From the NCBI RefSeq assembly GCF_000189755.2, contig NZ_KI912183.1:1800257-1864256 (forward strand): a DNA stretch of 64,000 bases, given 5' to 3'. The stretch's first letter is position 1; the number at the start of each line of letters is the position of its first letter. The DNA is from Desulfotomaculum nigrificans DSM 574. GTDB taxonomy: Bacteria > Bacillota > Desulfotomaculia > Desulfotomaculales > Desulfotomaculaceae. The notes under the pieces are model-generated. The model saw nothing but the letters and a program-made list of their open reading frames with translations, was not told the DNA's origin and ran no database searches. Shown here in pieces: positions 8,814-16,712 of the stretch. A program made the translations under genes and the position numbers.

Positions 8814-9744
8814 ATTGCCTGTTTACTTTTCTGGGTCCCCTCTCGATAATACAGGGACTGGCATTATAACAGCTTAATCCTTTGGGTACGGTGATAACCT
8901 GACCGTCCGGGTTTTTAATGGTTACCCATGACCTGACAATCAGTCCCTCCATGCCCGGCATGACCACCCTCTCTTCTCCGGGGGCCAGAGAATAATTTTG
9001 CCGGTACTCCGTCCAGTATTTTGTTCTTTTAAGCACCTGGTGATGCCAGGTTACTGTGGGTGGTACCTTACTGCCATACAGGGCCATATACAGGGTATGG
9101 CCAACCTTCTGGGCCCAAATTACCACCGGTTGACCGGTGTCGTTTAAAAAGCGAAAATCCTTAACCCCATAATAAACAGTGGCATCCTGACCCGGCGGTA
9201 CATAGGGAACGGTCATGGAATGGGCACTGCGCATAACCACCGGCATATTACTAAATGTAACAACATTATAGAGTAAAGAAGCAATTTTACATACTCCTCC
9301 ACCAATGGTGGTGGTGACCTGGGTACCCGCATAGGTGGGACCGGCCCGGTAACCCCGCTGCTCAGTGTATGGTCCAATGGTATTGTTTTGGGAAAATATT
9401 TCACCTGGTTGGACCACTTTCCCGGCCAATAGGTCGGCTGCTAAGGCAATATTATACTCTTCACCCGGCAGGGGGTCATGCAAAGTAGCTTTATAAGCGG
9501 CCATACATATTTTCGCATTATATTTAGCGATGGTTGCTTTAAATTTAGTGTTTTCTTCCCAGGGCAGAGACCCTTGATAGGGCTTGTCCATCCCCTTAAA
9601 TTGATTATATATATCATCAGCCTTAACCTCAGTTTCAACCCCGGGCGTAGTTAAGGAGCCATTACCTGCCGGTTGCCCGTAAACAAGGCCCAGGCTAAGT
9701 AGGCCGGTAATCATCAGTAAAATTATTAATGGATGTCTTTTCAT
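8812..9744 (-). CDS. VanW family exported protein
   Basis: A 310-residue protein with an N-terminal hydrophobic signal or anchor (residues 6-22) and a VanW domain covering roughly residues 80-240. Recognisable blocks are the QNNTIGPYTEQRGYRAGP region and the GGGVCKIASLLYNV block. VanW proteins are wall-associated in Gram-positives; their biochemical role is unknown. The C-terminus carries a short beta-rich segment with NPDGQVITVPKG. It stands alone. Confidence 0.85.
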   Translation of the reverse strand: MKRHPLIILLMITGLLSLGLVYGQPAGNGSLTTPGVETEVKADDIYNQFKGMDKPYQGSLPWEENTKFKATIAKYNAKICMAAYKATLHDPLPGEEYNIALAADLLAGKVVQPGEIFSQNNTIGPYTEQRGYRAGPTYAGTQVTTTIGGGVCKIASLLYNVVTFSNMPVVMRSAHSMTVPYVPPGQDATVYYGVKDFRFLNDTGQPVVIWAQKVGHTLYMALYGSKVPPTVTWHHQVLKRTKYWTEYRQNYSLAPGEERVVMPGMEGLIVRSWVTIKNPDGQVITVPKGLSCYNASPCIIERGPRKVNRQ

Positions 9745-9857
9745 GTCCGATGCCTCTCTCAGTAAACCTGATATTTAACCCGACAGTATTTTATTATGTA
9801 CAGCTACCAGTTTAATATGAGGCATCTCCTTTATCATCTCTAAACGGGCAGAACAAA

Positions 9858-9885
9858 GCCGGTTTGTCCTTATAGGAAAACCGGC
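9858..9885 (-). terminator. Hairpin after the DUF2512 gene
   Basis: GCCGGTTT(G)TCCT (9858-9870) pairs with AGGAAAACCGGC (9874-9885) around a TAT loop, with one bulged G. On the minus strand it is followed by TTTGTTCT. It lies 78 bp downstream of the gene ending at 9963. Confidence 0.55.
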
Positions 9886-9962
9886 CTGAGTTAGCTGTAT
9901 GCTTATGAATATTCAATGATGACTGTAATTCACCCTGGTTGCTAACTATCTTATATAAAATA

Positions 9963-10331
9963 CTAAGTTCCGGCCTTTTTCCCTTCGACAATACCGGAGG
10001 TAATTAAATACTGGTGGAAGAAGTATTCACCGACCACTACAATTAAACCAAAGAGCAATATGGATGTGGTATTCAACCGTAAAGCTGCGGAGGCTAAGTC
10101 CATCAGCAAAAGCAGCCCCGCACCAAGGATACCGTCAGCCACAGAGGCAACTATATTGCCGTAGTTAGGCAGAATGTAGCGATCGCCCACAATATAATTG
10201 ACCACTGTGCCCAGAATACCAGCCAGCAGTGCCCAGGTCCATGAGTTACCGGCAATTAGAGAAACCGCAATCCAGGCGGCCGCAAAAGTCATGACAAACT
10301 TAATAATCAGGGCAGTGGTAACCTTTCTCAT
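9963..10331 (-). CDS. DUF2512 (YndM-like) membrane protein
   Basis: A 122-residue protein with four predicted transmembrane helices and a short charged C-terminus. The pattern with NYIVGDRYILPNYGN between helices 2 and 3 identifies the DUF2512 family, which is common in spore-forming Firmicutes and has no assigned function. A strong AAAGGAGGTGA precedes the ATG at 10331. Confidence 0.82.
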   Translation of the reverse strand: MRKVTTALIIKFVMTFAAAWIAVSLIAGNSWTWALLAGILGTVVNYIVGDRYILPNYGNIVASVADGILGAGLLLLMDLASAALRLNTTSILLFGLIVVVGEYFFHQYLITSGIVEGKKAGT

Positions 10332-10478
10332 TAAAACTCACCTCCTTTGGGGCAGTAGTAATTATAGTAATGCTGCGATTTTGCATTAATATGTATGGCA
10401 AAATAGGGTTAAGGATAAAGATAATATATTAAATTATGTTAAAATAAACTTATATAAATGATAAAACGGAGTGATTCT

Positions 10479-10988
10479 ATGACATTAACAGAGGTAATCC
10501 AAAAAAGATACAGTGTCCGGGCCTATAAACCGGATCCTGTTCCTAATGATGTACTACAGCAGGTACTTGAGGCGGCTCGCCTGGCCCCCACCGCAGTTAA
10601 CAAACAGCCATTTCAGTTTATTGTCATTCATACCCAGGGTAAAAAGGAAGAGTTAAAGCGTATTTACAGGGGAGACTTTTTTAGTGAGGCACCCATTGTT
10701 ATTTGTGCCTGTGCTATCCCGGCCCAGGCCTGGTCACGCATGGATAAGAAAAATTATGCTATTGTGGACACTATCATTGCCATGGATCACTTAATTTTAA
10801 AAGCCACAGAACTTGGCCTGGGTACCTGCTGGGTAGCAGCTTTTAACCCCGCAGCTGTGCGGGACGTGCTGGGATTACCCGAGGATGTGGAGCCGGTAGT
10901 TTTTACACCATTGGGGTATCCGGCAGATACTCCCAAGGCTAAAATACGTAAGCCATTATCCGAACTGGTAAGATATGAGCATTGGTAA
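10479..10988 (+). CDS. Nitroreductase-family FMN oxidoreductase
   Basis: About 169 residues beginning MTLTEVIQKRYSVRAYKPDP, with the RRSxRxY-type FMN motif near residue 10, ARLAPTAVNKQP near residues 34-45, and a C-terminal GLGTCWV-type motif near residue 112. Such enzymes reduce quinones, flavins or nitro compounds with NAD(P)H; the physiological substrate is unknown. The ATG at 10479 has GGAGTGA upstream and is preferred to one seven codons earlier. It is a single gene with a symmetric terminator. Confidence 0.88.
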   Translation: MTLTEVIQKRYSVRAYKPDPVPNDVLQQVLEAARLAPTAVNKQPFQFIVIHTQGKKEELKRIYRGDFFSEAPIVICACAIPAQAWSRMDKKNYAIVDTIIAMDHLILKATELGLGTCWVAAFNPAAVRDVLGLPEDVEPVVFTPLGYPADTPKAKIRKPLSELVRYEHW

Positions 10989-10998
10989 TCGAACATGC

Positions 10999-11025
10999 AA
11001 AAACCCGGGCAGCTCCCGGGTTTTT
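10999..11025. terminator. Bidirectional terminator between nitroreductase and permease genes
   Basis: AAAAACCCGGG (10999-11009) and CCCGGGTTTTT (11015-11025) form a perfect 11-bp hairpin with a CAGCT loop and tails for both strands. Confidence 0.85.
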
Positions 11026-11036
11026 GTTTTATGTTT

Positions 11037-12422
11037 CTATTCTTCGGATGTTACTTCTGGTGACTGTACCATCTGTTTTTCCGCGATATTCAAAACATAG
11101 TAGCTTACCACTACCAGAGCCAGGAATATTGCCCCTACCATTAAGGATAATCTGGTATCCGGGTTAAACCACATGCCCACCAACACAGCCAGCAGAAAAA
11201 CAATGGTGACATAATTGGTCCAAGGGGATAAAGGCATCTTAAAGGGATGGTTTTTAATTTCATCCTTGCTTTCTTTCCTGAACCTGAGCTGGCTGATCAG
11301 CAAAACAAACCAGGGAACCATACCGGGCAAAATACTGGAGCTGTAAACATAAACAAATAATTTCTCCGAGCCGACATAATTCAATACCACTCCCACCAGC
11401 AGGCAGGCCAGGGTAACCATGATACTGTTAGCCGGTACCCCACTGGCAGAAACCCGGGCCAAAAATTTCGGCGCCTGGCCGTTAACAGCCAGTGTGTACA
11501 GCATTCTGCCCGCGCTGTAAATACCACTGTTACAGCCGGACATTGCCGCTGTAAGAACTACGAAGTTGATAATGGACGCGGCAGAGGTAATGCCAATTTT
11601 GGCGAAGGTTAAGACAAACGGACTACCCATTGATCCCACTTTGTCCCACGGATAAATGGTGACAATAACAAATATGGCCCCCACGTAAAAGATCAGAATA
11701 CGCCAGATAATATTTTGAATGGCTTTGGTTAAGGTCTGCTGGGGATTTTTGGCTTCACCGGCTGTAATGCCAACCAGTTCTACCCCCTGGTAGGCAGCCA
11801 CCACCAGGGAAAGGGCAAACAGGAACCCCTTCCAACCACCGGGGAAAAATCCATTGTGGGCATACAGGTTTTGTAGACCCAGGGGTTGACCGTGGTTGCC
11901 AAAACCGAAAAAGATTAGGCCGACTCCCACCAGGATCATAACCACAATAGTGGCTACTTTAATCAGGGCAAACCAAAATTCAAATTCACCGTAAAATTTA
12001 ACCGAGATCAAGTTAGCGGCACCAATCAAAGCTATCCCCACTAAGCCCGGTATCCACTGCGGCAGGTCGGGAAACCAGAATTTCATGTAAATACCAACCG
12101 CTGTAATCTCCGCCATTCCCACTGTTACCCAGAGGAACCAGTAACTCCAGGCAGTCAGATAGCCCGCCAGAGGGCTAATATACTCGTGGGCAAAGGTGGC
12201 AAAAGAACCGGTGGTGGGCTTAACATAAAGCATTTCGCCCATTGCCCGCATGATAAAAAAGATAAAGATACCCGCTATGGCATAAGCCAGCATAATAGAG
12301 GGACCTGTCCACTTTAGTGTACTGGACGAGCCCATGAACAGGCCAACACCAATGGTACCCCCCAGGGCAATCAGCTCAATATGCCTTGCCTCAAGCCCTC
12401 TTTTTAATTCCTTTTCTGACAT
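11037..12422 (-). CDS. Amino-acid permease (APC superfamily, AAT type)
   Basis: About 461 residues with twelve predicted membrane helices. The N-terminal [20 protein letters not shown] block and GLFMGSS are classic for the amino-acid transporter family that includes GabP, LysP and RocE. It imports an amino acid with protons; which one cannot be told from sequence. The ATG at 12420-12422 follows AGGGAGGA and is preferred over an upstream in-frame start. It is monocistronic. Confidence 0.88.
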   Translation of the reverse strand: MSEKELKRGLEARHIELIALGGTIGVGLFMGSSSTLKWTGPSIMLAYAIAGIFIFFIMRAMGEMLYVKPTTGSFATFAHEYISPLAGYLTAWSYWFLWVTVGMAEITAVGIYMKFWFPDLPQWIPGLVGIALIGAANLISVKFYGEFEFWFALIKVATIVVMILVGVGLIFFGFGNHGQPLGLQNLYAHNGFFPGGWKGFLFALSLVVAAYQGVELVGITAGEAKNPQQTLTKAIQNIIWRILIFYVGAIFVIVTIYPWDKVGSMGSPFVLTFAKIGITSAASIINFVVLTAAMSGCNSGIYSAGRMLYTLAVNGQAPKFLARVSASGVPANSIMVTLACLLVGVVLNYVGSEKLFVYVYSSSILPGMVPWFVLLISQLRFRKESKDEIKNHPFKMPLSPWTNYVTIVFLLAVLVGMWFNPDTRLSLMVGAIFLALVVVSYYVLNIAEKQMVQSPEVTSEE

Positions 12423-12589
12423 TTTCTTTCCTCCCTGTTGCAATATCTGGTTAGTCAACAAGATTGATTTTAACATATCAATAATTCTTTTAATTAATAA
12501 AAATTATTCCAATAAAACTTTTTTGTTGCGGACAGAGAAACCATGATAACCCTTTGGGTTTTACGGCTTCTTAGTTACTTGAGTTCTCT

Positions 12590-12985
12590 TCAGGCATTAA
12601 CTTTAAATCTCTCAACTAATACTTCAAGCTCCTCAGCCAACCCAGAAAGCGCTTCAGCTGACGAAGATACTTCCTCCATAGTAGCCGTTTGTTCTCCGGT
12701 GGATGCTGCCACGTTCTCTATACCAGCATTCATTTGCTCTATTGCAGATGCCACATCCTGTATCCGGCCTGTTAAACCTTGAACGGAACTTATGATTTGT
12801 CTGAAGTCCGACTTCACTTCTAACATAACAGAACTGCAATTTTTAACATCCTTTTCGTTATTAGTAATGTCCTTTACAACTAGGGTAACCTCATTTTGTA
12901 TTGTATAAATTATTTTAGTGATTTCTCTGGTTGCATTGCTGACTGTTCAGCAAGCTTCTTAACCTCTTCGGCAACAACTGCAACC
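12590..12985 (-). pseudogene. Methyl-accepting chemotaxis protein, C-terminal remnant
   Basis: Only the distal part of an MCP signalling domain remains. Reading on the minus strand, VAVVAEEVKKLAEQS (near 12980-12935) is followed by a one-nucleotide deletion. In the next frame the match resumes as NATREI and runs to EVSSSAEALSGLAEEL and a stop at 12590. The 5' side stops abruptly at about 12986, where IS3-type transposase sequence begins on the other strand. The gene is dead and was probably cut by the insertion element. Confidence 0.7.
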
Positions 12986-12986
12986 A

Positions 12987-13224
12987 GTTGATAATCAACC
13001 ATAAAAAAGTCTACCGGCTTTGCAAAGAACTTGATATTTTACGGGAAATATATCCCAAGCGTCCTAAGAAGCTTGCTAAGCAAGAGAAAATAACAGGTCC
13101 TAACCAGCTTTGGCAAGTGGATATCAAATATGGCTATATTGCTGGTACCGGGCAATTTTTTGTTAACGCCGGAATGAAATTGACCCTAGTCAACCTCACC
13201 AAGGTAATGTATGTCTCCCCGTGA
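12987..13224 (+). pseudogene. IS3-family transposase (orfB) fragment
   Basis: The translation INHKKVYRLCKELDIL followed by ITGPNQLWQVDIKYGYI is characteristic of the segment just before the first catalytic Asp of IS3-type (DDE) transposases. Identity fades after about 13165, and no other transposase parts or terminal repeats are present. It abuts the chemoreceptor remnant, so the two mark a deletion-insertion scar just beside the BREX operon. Confidence 0.6.
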
Positions 13225-13267
13225 TGCTAACAGAACATTTTCACACTCATTAATAGAATTACATTTC

Positions 13268-13996
13268 TCAAGCATATTCTCGGACACCACCTACTAGCCC
13301 AACCAATTGCATATCCAGTCCCTGGCGATTGATTACAAAATTGCCAGTTTCCACTTCCCGGATGTTTAAGCTAAACCTAAAAGGAAAGACCACCTGGGCA
13401 GCCGGAATCATCTCCAGGGGCAGATAATGATAACCAGACACCCGCAGCACCACCTCAGCCAGCCATAGCTTTAATGCTGTATTGGTTACTTCTTGTTTTT
13501 CCAATAAGGTGTACACATTACCCTTACCCAGCTCAATCAGTCCCCAGGCTTTCAGACTCATTAATACTGCCTTGGTTGCTACCTCCACCCGCCGTCTATC
13601 CCCATAGAGACCTTTCATTTTACGGCCTATTTGCACACTGGGCACTTCATTTTGCAACCCAAATAAATTACCCATTTCTGCGGCCACATCCTTAAAAAAG
13701 GGATAGGCCAGCAGAGTCATGCCATAATGAAGAACCCTGCGTTCTCGGTGGTCTAAAGTAGGCCACAGTTCCAAAGCTCTTTGGCGCAGGTTTTTTATTG
13801 CATCGGGTACCAAAAACCAGATCTTCATTAGGATCGTGATGGCGTTTTTTCTGGCTTTGGCCCCGCGAATATCGCCACTTAAATATTCATCTAATTTTTC
13901 GTACATCACTTTACGCTCAGTATTGTTAAATTCTCTGGCAATATAGTCCAGATGGTGTATTTTAATCTTTTGATCAAACCCCACTGGTTTTACCAT
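13268..13996 (-). CDS. brxA: BrxA-like (DUF1819) BREX protein
   Basis: The last gene of the BREX operon; 242 residues. BrxA is a small DNA-binding, helix-rich protein required for BREX phage defence. It matches in size, all-alpha N-terminal half (LDEYLSGDIRGAKARKNAI) and position immediately after pglZ, as in BREX type 3. GAGGT precedes the ATG at 13996, 15 bp after the pglZ stop. Assignment rests on context plus general resemblance rather than a strong motif. Confidence 0.7.
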   Translation of the reverse strand: MVKPVGFDQKIKIHHLDYIAREFNNTERKVMYEKLDEYLSGDIRGAKARKNAITILMKIWFLVPDAIKNLRQRALELWPTLDHRERRVLHYGMTLLAYPFFKDVAAEMGNLFGLQNEVPSVQIGRKMKGLYGDRRRVEVATKAVLMSLKAWGLIELGKGNVYTLLEKQEVTNTALKLWLAEVVLRVSGYHYLPLEMIPAAQVVFPFRFSLNIREVETGNFVINRQGLDMQLVGLVGGVREYA

Positions 13997-14011
13997 TTTC
14001 TAACCTCGTCT

Positions 14012-15988
14012 TCATTTATTCTGTCTTGTTACATGAATGAAGGGAACGACAACTTCTTCCAGACTAATACCGCCGTGGCTGACTACCACCTCACCTGCTG
14101 GTAGAAAAGCTTCCCCACTTTTAGCCAGCAGGACATAGACATCCTCCGGCAGACCTGTTCCCGGCCAAGGAATGGCTGAGTGACTGGCAGCCGCCTTATC
14201 ACGTAGCATTTTATCCCGATAAATCCTTACCCGTTCACCCCGGGTTTCGGCTAACACGCCTTCGGCAATACGGCCAATGCCCCGGCTTTCTTTGTTGCCA
14301 TGATCGGAAGTGAGGTACACCGCAAAGCCCTTGTCCAATAACTCGTTCAAAAGGCCTGTTAAATAGCCACTCTCCAGCCAAAGCTTTAGCTCACCGTACA
14401 TGCCTCGCTGCCCCTGGAGAGCGGTATGTACCAGATTATCAATGGTACCAATCACTAATCCAATCACCTTGATGGAAGGTTGCTGCAAGATGGCGTGGGA
14501 TTGATACCCCCCCTCCCCCTGGCCAAAGCTTTTATGGTAGCCGGTATAGTTTTTAAACACGTCATGGTTTTCCCAAAAAAGTTTCCAGGCTGCTTCTTCT
14601 TTCCTGGTGGTGCCAAGTGTATGGGGAAAATACAACGGCATTTCGCCGGTAAACAGGGCCTGCCTGGAAATTGACGTGATGGTGGGCACCCAGGCGAACA
14701 CACCCTGTTCGGTAAAAGCAAAGTTTTGGCCTTGCAAATACTTACGTATTTGCACCCACTGGACATAACTCATGCCATCCAAAACCACCAGTGCCACCCT
14801 TTGATGATGCCTGGAGGCTAAATAATGGGGCACCTGGTGCAGCATCACCGGCTTAGGCAAATAGGGCAGGTTTTGCAAACTACTGTAGTTCCTCATGAGC
14901 CAGGTCTCAAATATTGCATCCATCTCTGACTCCACGGCCTGTGCTTCCATCAGGATAGCATCCTTCTGGTTAAAACCAATGGACAAGATTAAATCCTTTA
15001 CTTCCGCATATAGCGGCATCACCTGTAACCAATCCCGGTAATTGCCGATGCCTGGTAATTTTTCCTTGAGGTTGGCCACTAAACTTGACAGCCGATGTTT
15101 ATCATCACTGGCAGGATCAATCACCAGTCCCACGTGGGTCCAACCAGGTAACTTTTGGCTGTTAAATCCCGCCACCGGTTTTAGGTATCCTTCAATAAAC
15201 AGGTTATCCAGTAGACGATAGACATCCTCATGGTCAAAGGGATGCACCTTTTCCTGGCTGTAAAAGCCCCTGGGCTGGCCATTTTCCTTCCATCCAGCAG
15301 GCTGTTCTTGCAGGGTTTTGAGATACGCAACCCACTGGCTTTGTAAGGTTTGATAAAAAAAGGTGGCGGATTTAACCATCTCTGCCAGCGGTAGCTTGGT
15401 CAAATTCTTTTGTTTCTGTAACTGTTCAATAAGGTAAGATTCAATGATCTCCGGGTACTGTATTTGGCGATAATGTTTGGAAAGCAGGAATTTAATCAGC
15501 TCTGTCTCATCATCAATCAATTCATAGGCCACTTTATAAACCCGGTGCAGGATGAAAGCACAGGTTTCGGCAGTAGAAGTAGAGCCTTGATACTGTCCAT
15601 AGACAGCATACAAGGCATCTAAATCTTGGGCCGTAAGTTGTTTTACTACCTGGGGTGACAATTTAGGGAAAATCGTTTGCAGTCGATAGGTTAACTGGCG
15701 CCCCATTTGCAGCAGATCATAAGGCAATTGCTCCAAGGGAACATCCCTTACCTGCACCAGTAGTTTTATATTTTTCTCTGCTATGGCCTGGCGATACCTG
15801 GATTCAAAAAGGTAACGAAAGGACACCGGGTCATTGTACTGGATGAATTCCACCTGTCTATCCTTTAAGGAAGACAAAAGAACTTCATCCAGCAGTAAAT
15901 GATCCGGATCTGCTGCCAGGGAAAGGGCCGGCACTGGTTCTTGAAAGTCCAGCAGCACCACATCACGCCATGTACTCAAAGGGGTCAC
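14012..15988 (-). CDS. pglZ: PglZ-domain BREX phosphatase-like protein
   Basis: About 658 residues; the PglZ domain (alkaline-phosphatase fold) occupies the C-terminal half. Its metal-site signatures are visible: VALVVLDGMSY, AVYLTSDHGN and VVSHGGISLEEVVVPF near the C-terminus. PglZ is the hallmark of all BREX systems and is needed with the methyltransferase for host modification and phage exclusion. I chose the GTG at 15986-15988 (AAAGGA seven bases upstream) over a TTG seven codons earlier without a ribosome site. The N-terminal 350 residues are helical and resemble BREX-3 PglZ proteins. Confidence 0.88.
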   Translation of the reverse strand: MTPLSTWRDVVLLDFQEPVPALSLAADPDHLLLDEVLLSSLKDRQVEFIQYNDPVSFRYLFESRYRQAIAEKNIKLLVQVRDVPLEQLPYDLLQMGRQLTYRLQTIFPKLSPQVVKQLTAQDLDALYAVYGQYQGSTSTAETCAFILHRVYKVAYELIDDETELIKFLLSKHYRQIQYPEIIESYLIEQLQKQKNLTKLPLAEMVKSATFFYQTLQSQWVAYLKTLQEQPAGWKENGQPRGFYSQEKVHPFDHEDVYRLLDNLFIEGYLKPVAGFNSQKLPGWTHVGLVIDPASDDKHRLSSLVANLKEKLPGIGNYRDWLQVMPLYAEVKDLILSIGFNQKDAILMEAQAVESEMDAIFETWLMRNYSSLQNLPYLPKPVMLHQVPHYLASRHHQRVALVVLDGMSYVQWVQIRKYLQGQNFAFTEQGVFAWVPTITSISRQALFTGEMPLYFPHTLGTTRKEEAAWKLFWENHDVFKNYTGYHKSFGQGEGGYQSHAILQQPSIKVIGLVIGTIDNLVHTALQGQRGMYGELKLWLESGYLTGLLNELLDKGFAVYLTSDHGNKESRGIGRIAEGVLAETRGERVRIYRDKMLRDKAAASHSAIPWPGTGLPEDVYVLLAKSGEAFLPAGEVVVSHGGISLEEVVVPFIHVTRQNK

Positions 15989-16033
15989 CTGTCTTTCCTT
16001 TAATACCAATAGTGTAGTTATTGGTTACTCTAG

Positions 16034-16408
16034 CTAAATTAATGTCATGGTTTCCAAATCTATAATTACTTTCGACCTTGTCAAAAAGTCCATCCCCAGG
16101 ATTCCATTAATATCAAATCCATAATCCATGTCACCAATTTGGATCCTTAGATTGTCTAACTTCTTAGAACCCATCTGTATTTTATCAATGTGCTTCTCAT
16201 AAACAAACTCGGTTCCACCCACACCCCGAATTCTTCTTATGACATCTAAAGGTTCTGGACCTAGCCCGAGTTGTACGGCAATTTCTGCGGCAATGATTGT
16301 GGATGCAGACCCAGTATCTACTAAAAAATTATCAAAATGCAAAGATCTACCTTTATGAGTAAGCAATACAGAAGTAAATGGAAGACCATATTTTAGCATG
16401 ATGTTCAT
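16034..16408 (-). CDS. Retropepsin-like aspartyl protease family protein
   Basis: A 124-residue protein with the single-domain aspartyl-protease layout: a catalytic-type FLVDTGSAST near residues 28-37 and a C-terminal GILGMDFL near residues 97-104 corresponding to the second hydrophobic-Gly element. It would act as a dimer. Its ATG overlaps the stop of the preceding gene (ATGA), so the two are translationally coupled. It occupies the slot between pglX and pglZ where BREX-3 operons usually carry the helicase brxHII. Whether it belongs to the defence mechanism or is a passenger pair is unknown. Confidence 0.75.
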   Translation of the reverse strand: MNIMLKYGLPFTSVLLTHKGRSLHFDNFLVDTGSASTIIAAEIAVQLGLGPEPLDVIRRIRGVGGTEFVYEKHIDKIQMGSKKLDNLRIQIGDMDYGFDINGILGMDFLTRSKVIIDLETMTLI

Positions 16409-16668
16409 TTCTCAGCCCGCACCCCTGTCCACCGTTGTTCAATGATGTCTAATTCAGGGCGTGATGTATGAACCACATAAAATTCTCTTTCTCTATATTT
16501 ACGGTGTAATTGCAGGTATTGTAATAAAGCCTGATTGTTATCATCATGATAATTGTTAACCACTGTTACCTGCCCAATGATTCTTTTGTTCCCTTCGGTG
16601 TGAGCTTCCATGGCCTCGATGATTACCCATTGGTTAGGATATATTTTTTTTACTTCCTCCCATAACAT
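16405..16668 (-). CDS. Small hypothetical protein paired with the aspartyl protease
   Basis: With the ATG at 16668 (GGGGGAGGGG upstream) the product has 87 residues and starts MLWEEVKKIYPNQWVIIEAM. It is alpha-beta, without membrane segments, and ends in VHTSRPELDIIEQ. I do not recognise the family. The four-base overlap with the aspartyl-protease gene suggests a stable two-gene unit, possibly substrate or antitoxin plus protease; that is speculation. It follows pglX by 44 bp. Confidence 0.65.
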   Translation of the reverse strand: MLWEEVKKIYPNQWVIIEAMEAHTEGNKRIIGQVTVVNNYHDDNNQALLQYLQLHRKYREREFYVVHTSRPELDIIEQRWTGVRAEK

Positions 16669-16712
16669 TTTTAACCCCTCCCCCAAAGGTGTTGTTTTTA
16701 CACGGTCTTTCC

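Noticed and set aside
12543-12782. 79-codon plus-strand frame rich in Ser opposite the chemoreceptor remnant
   Set aside because: It is the antisense shadow of the MCP signalling domain, whose minus-strand translation is unmistakable.
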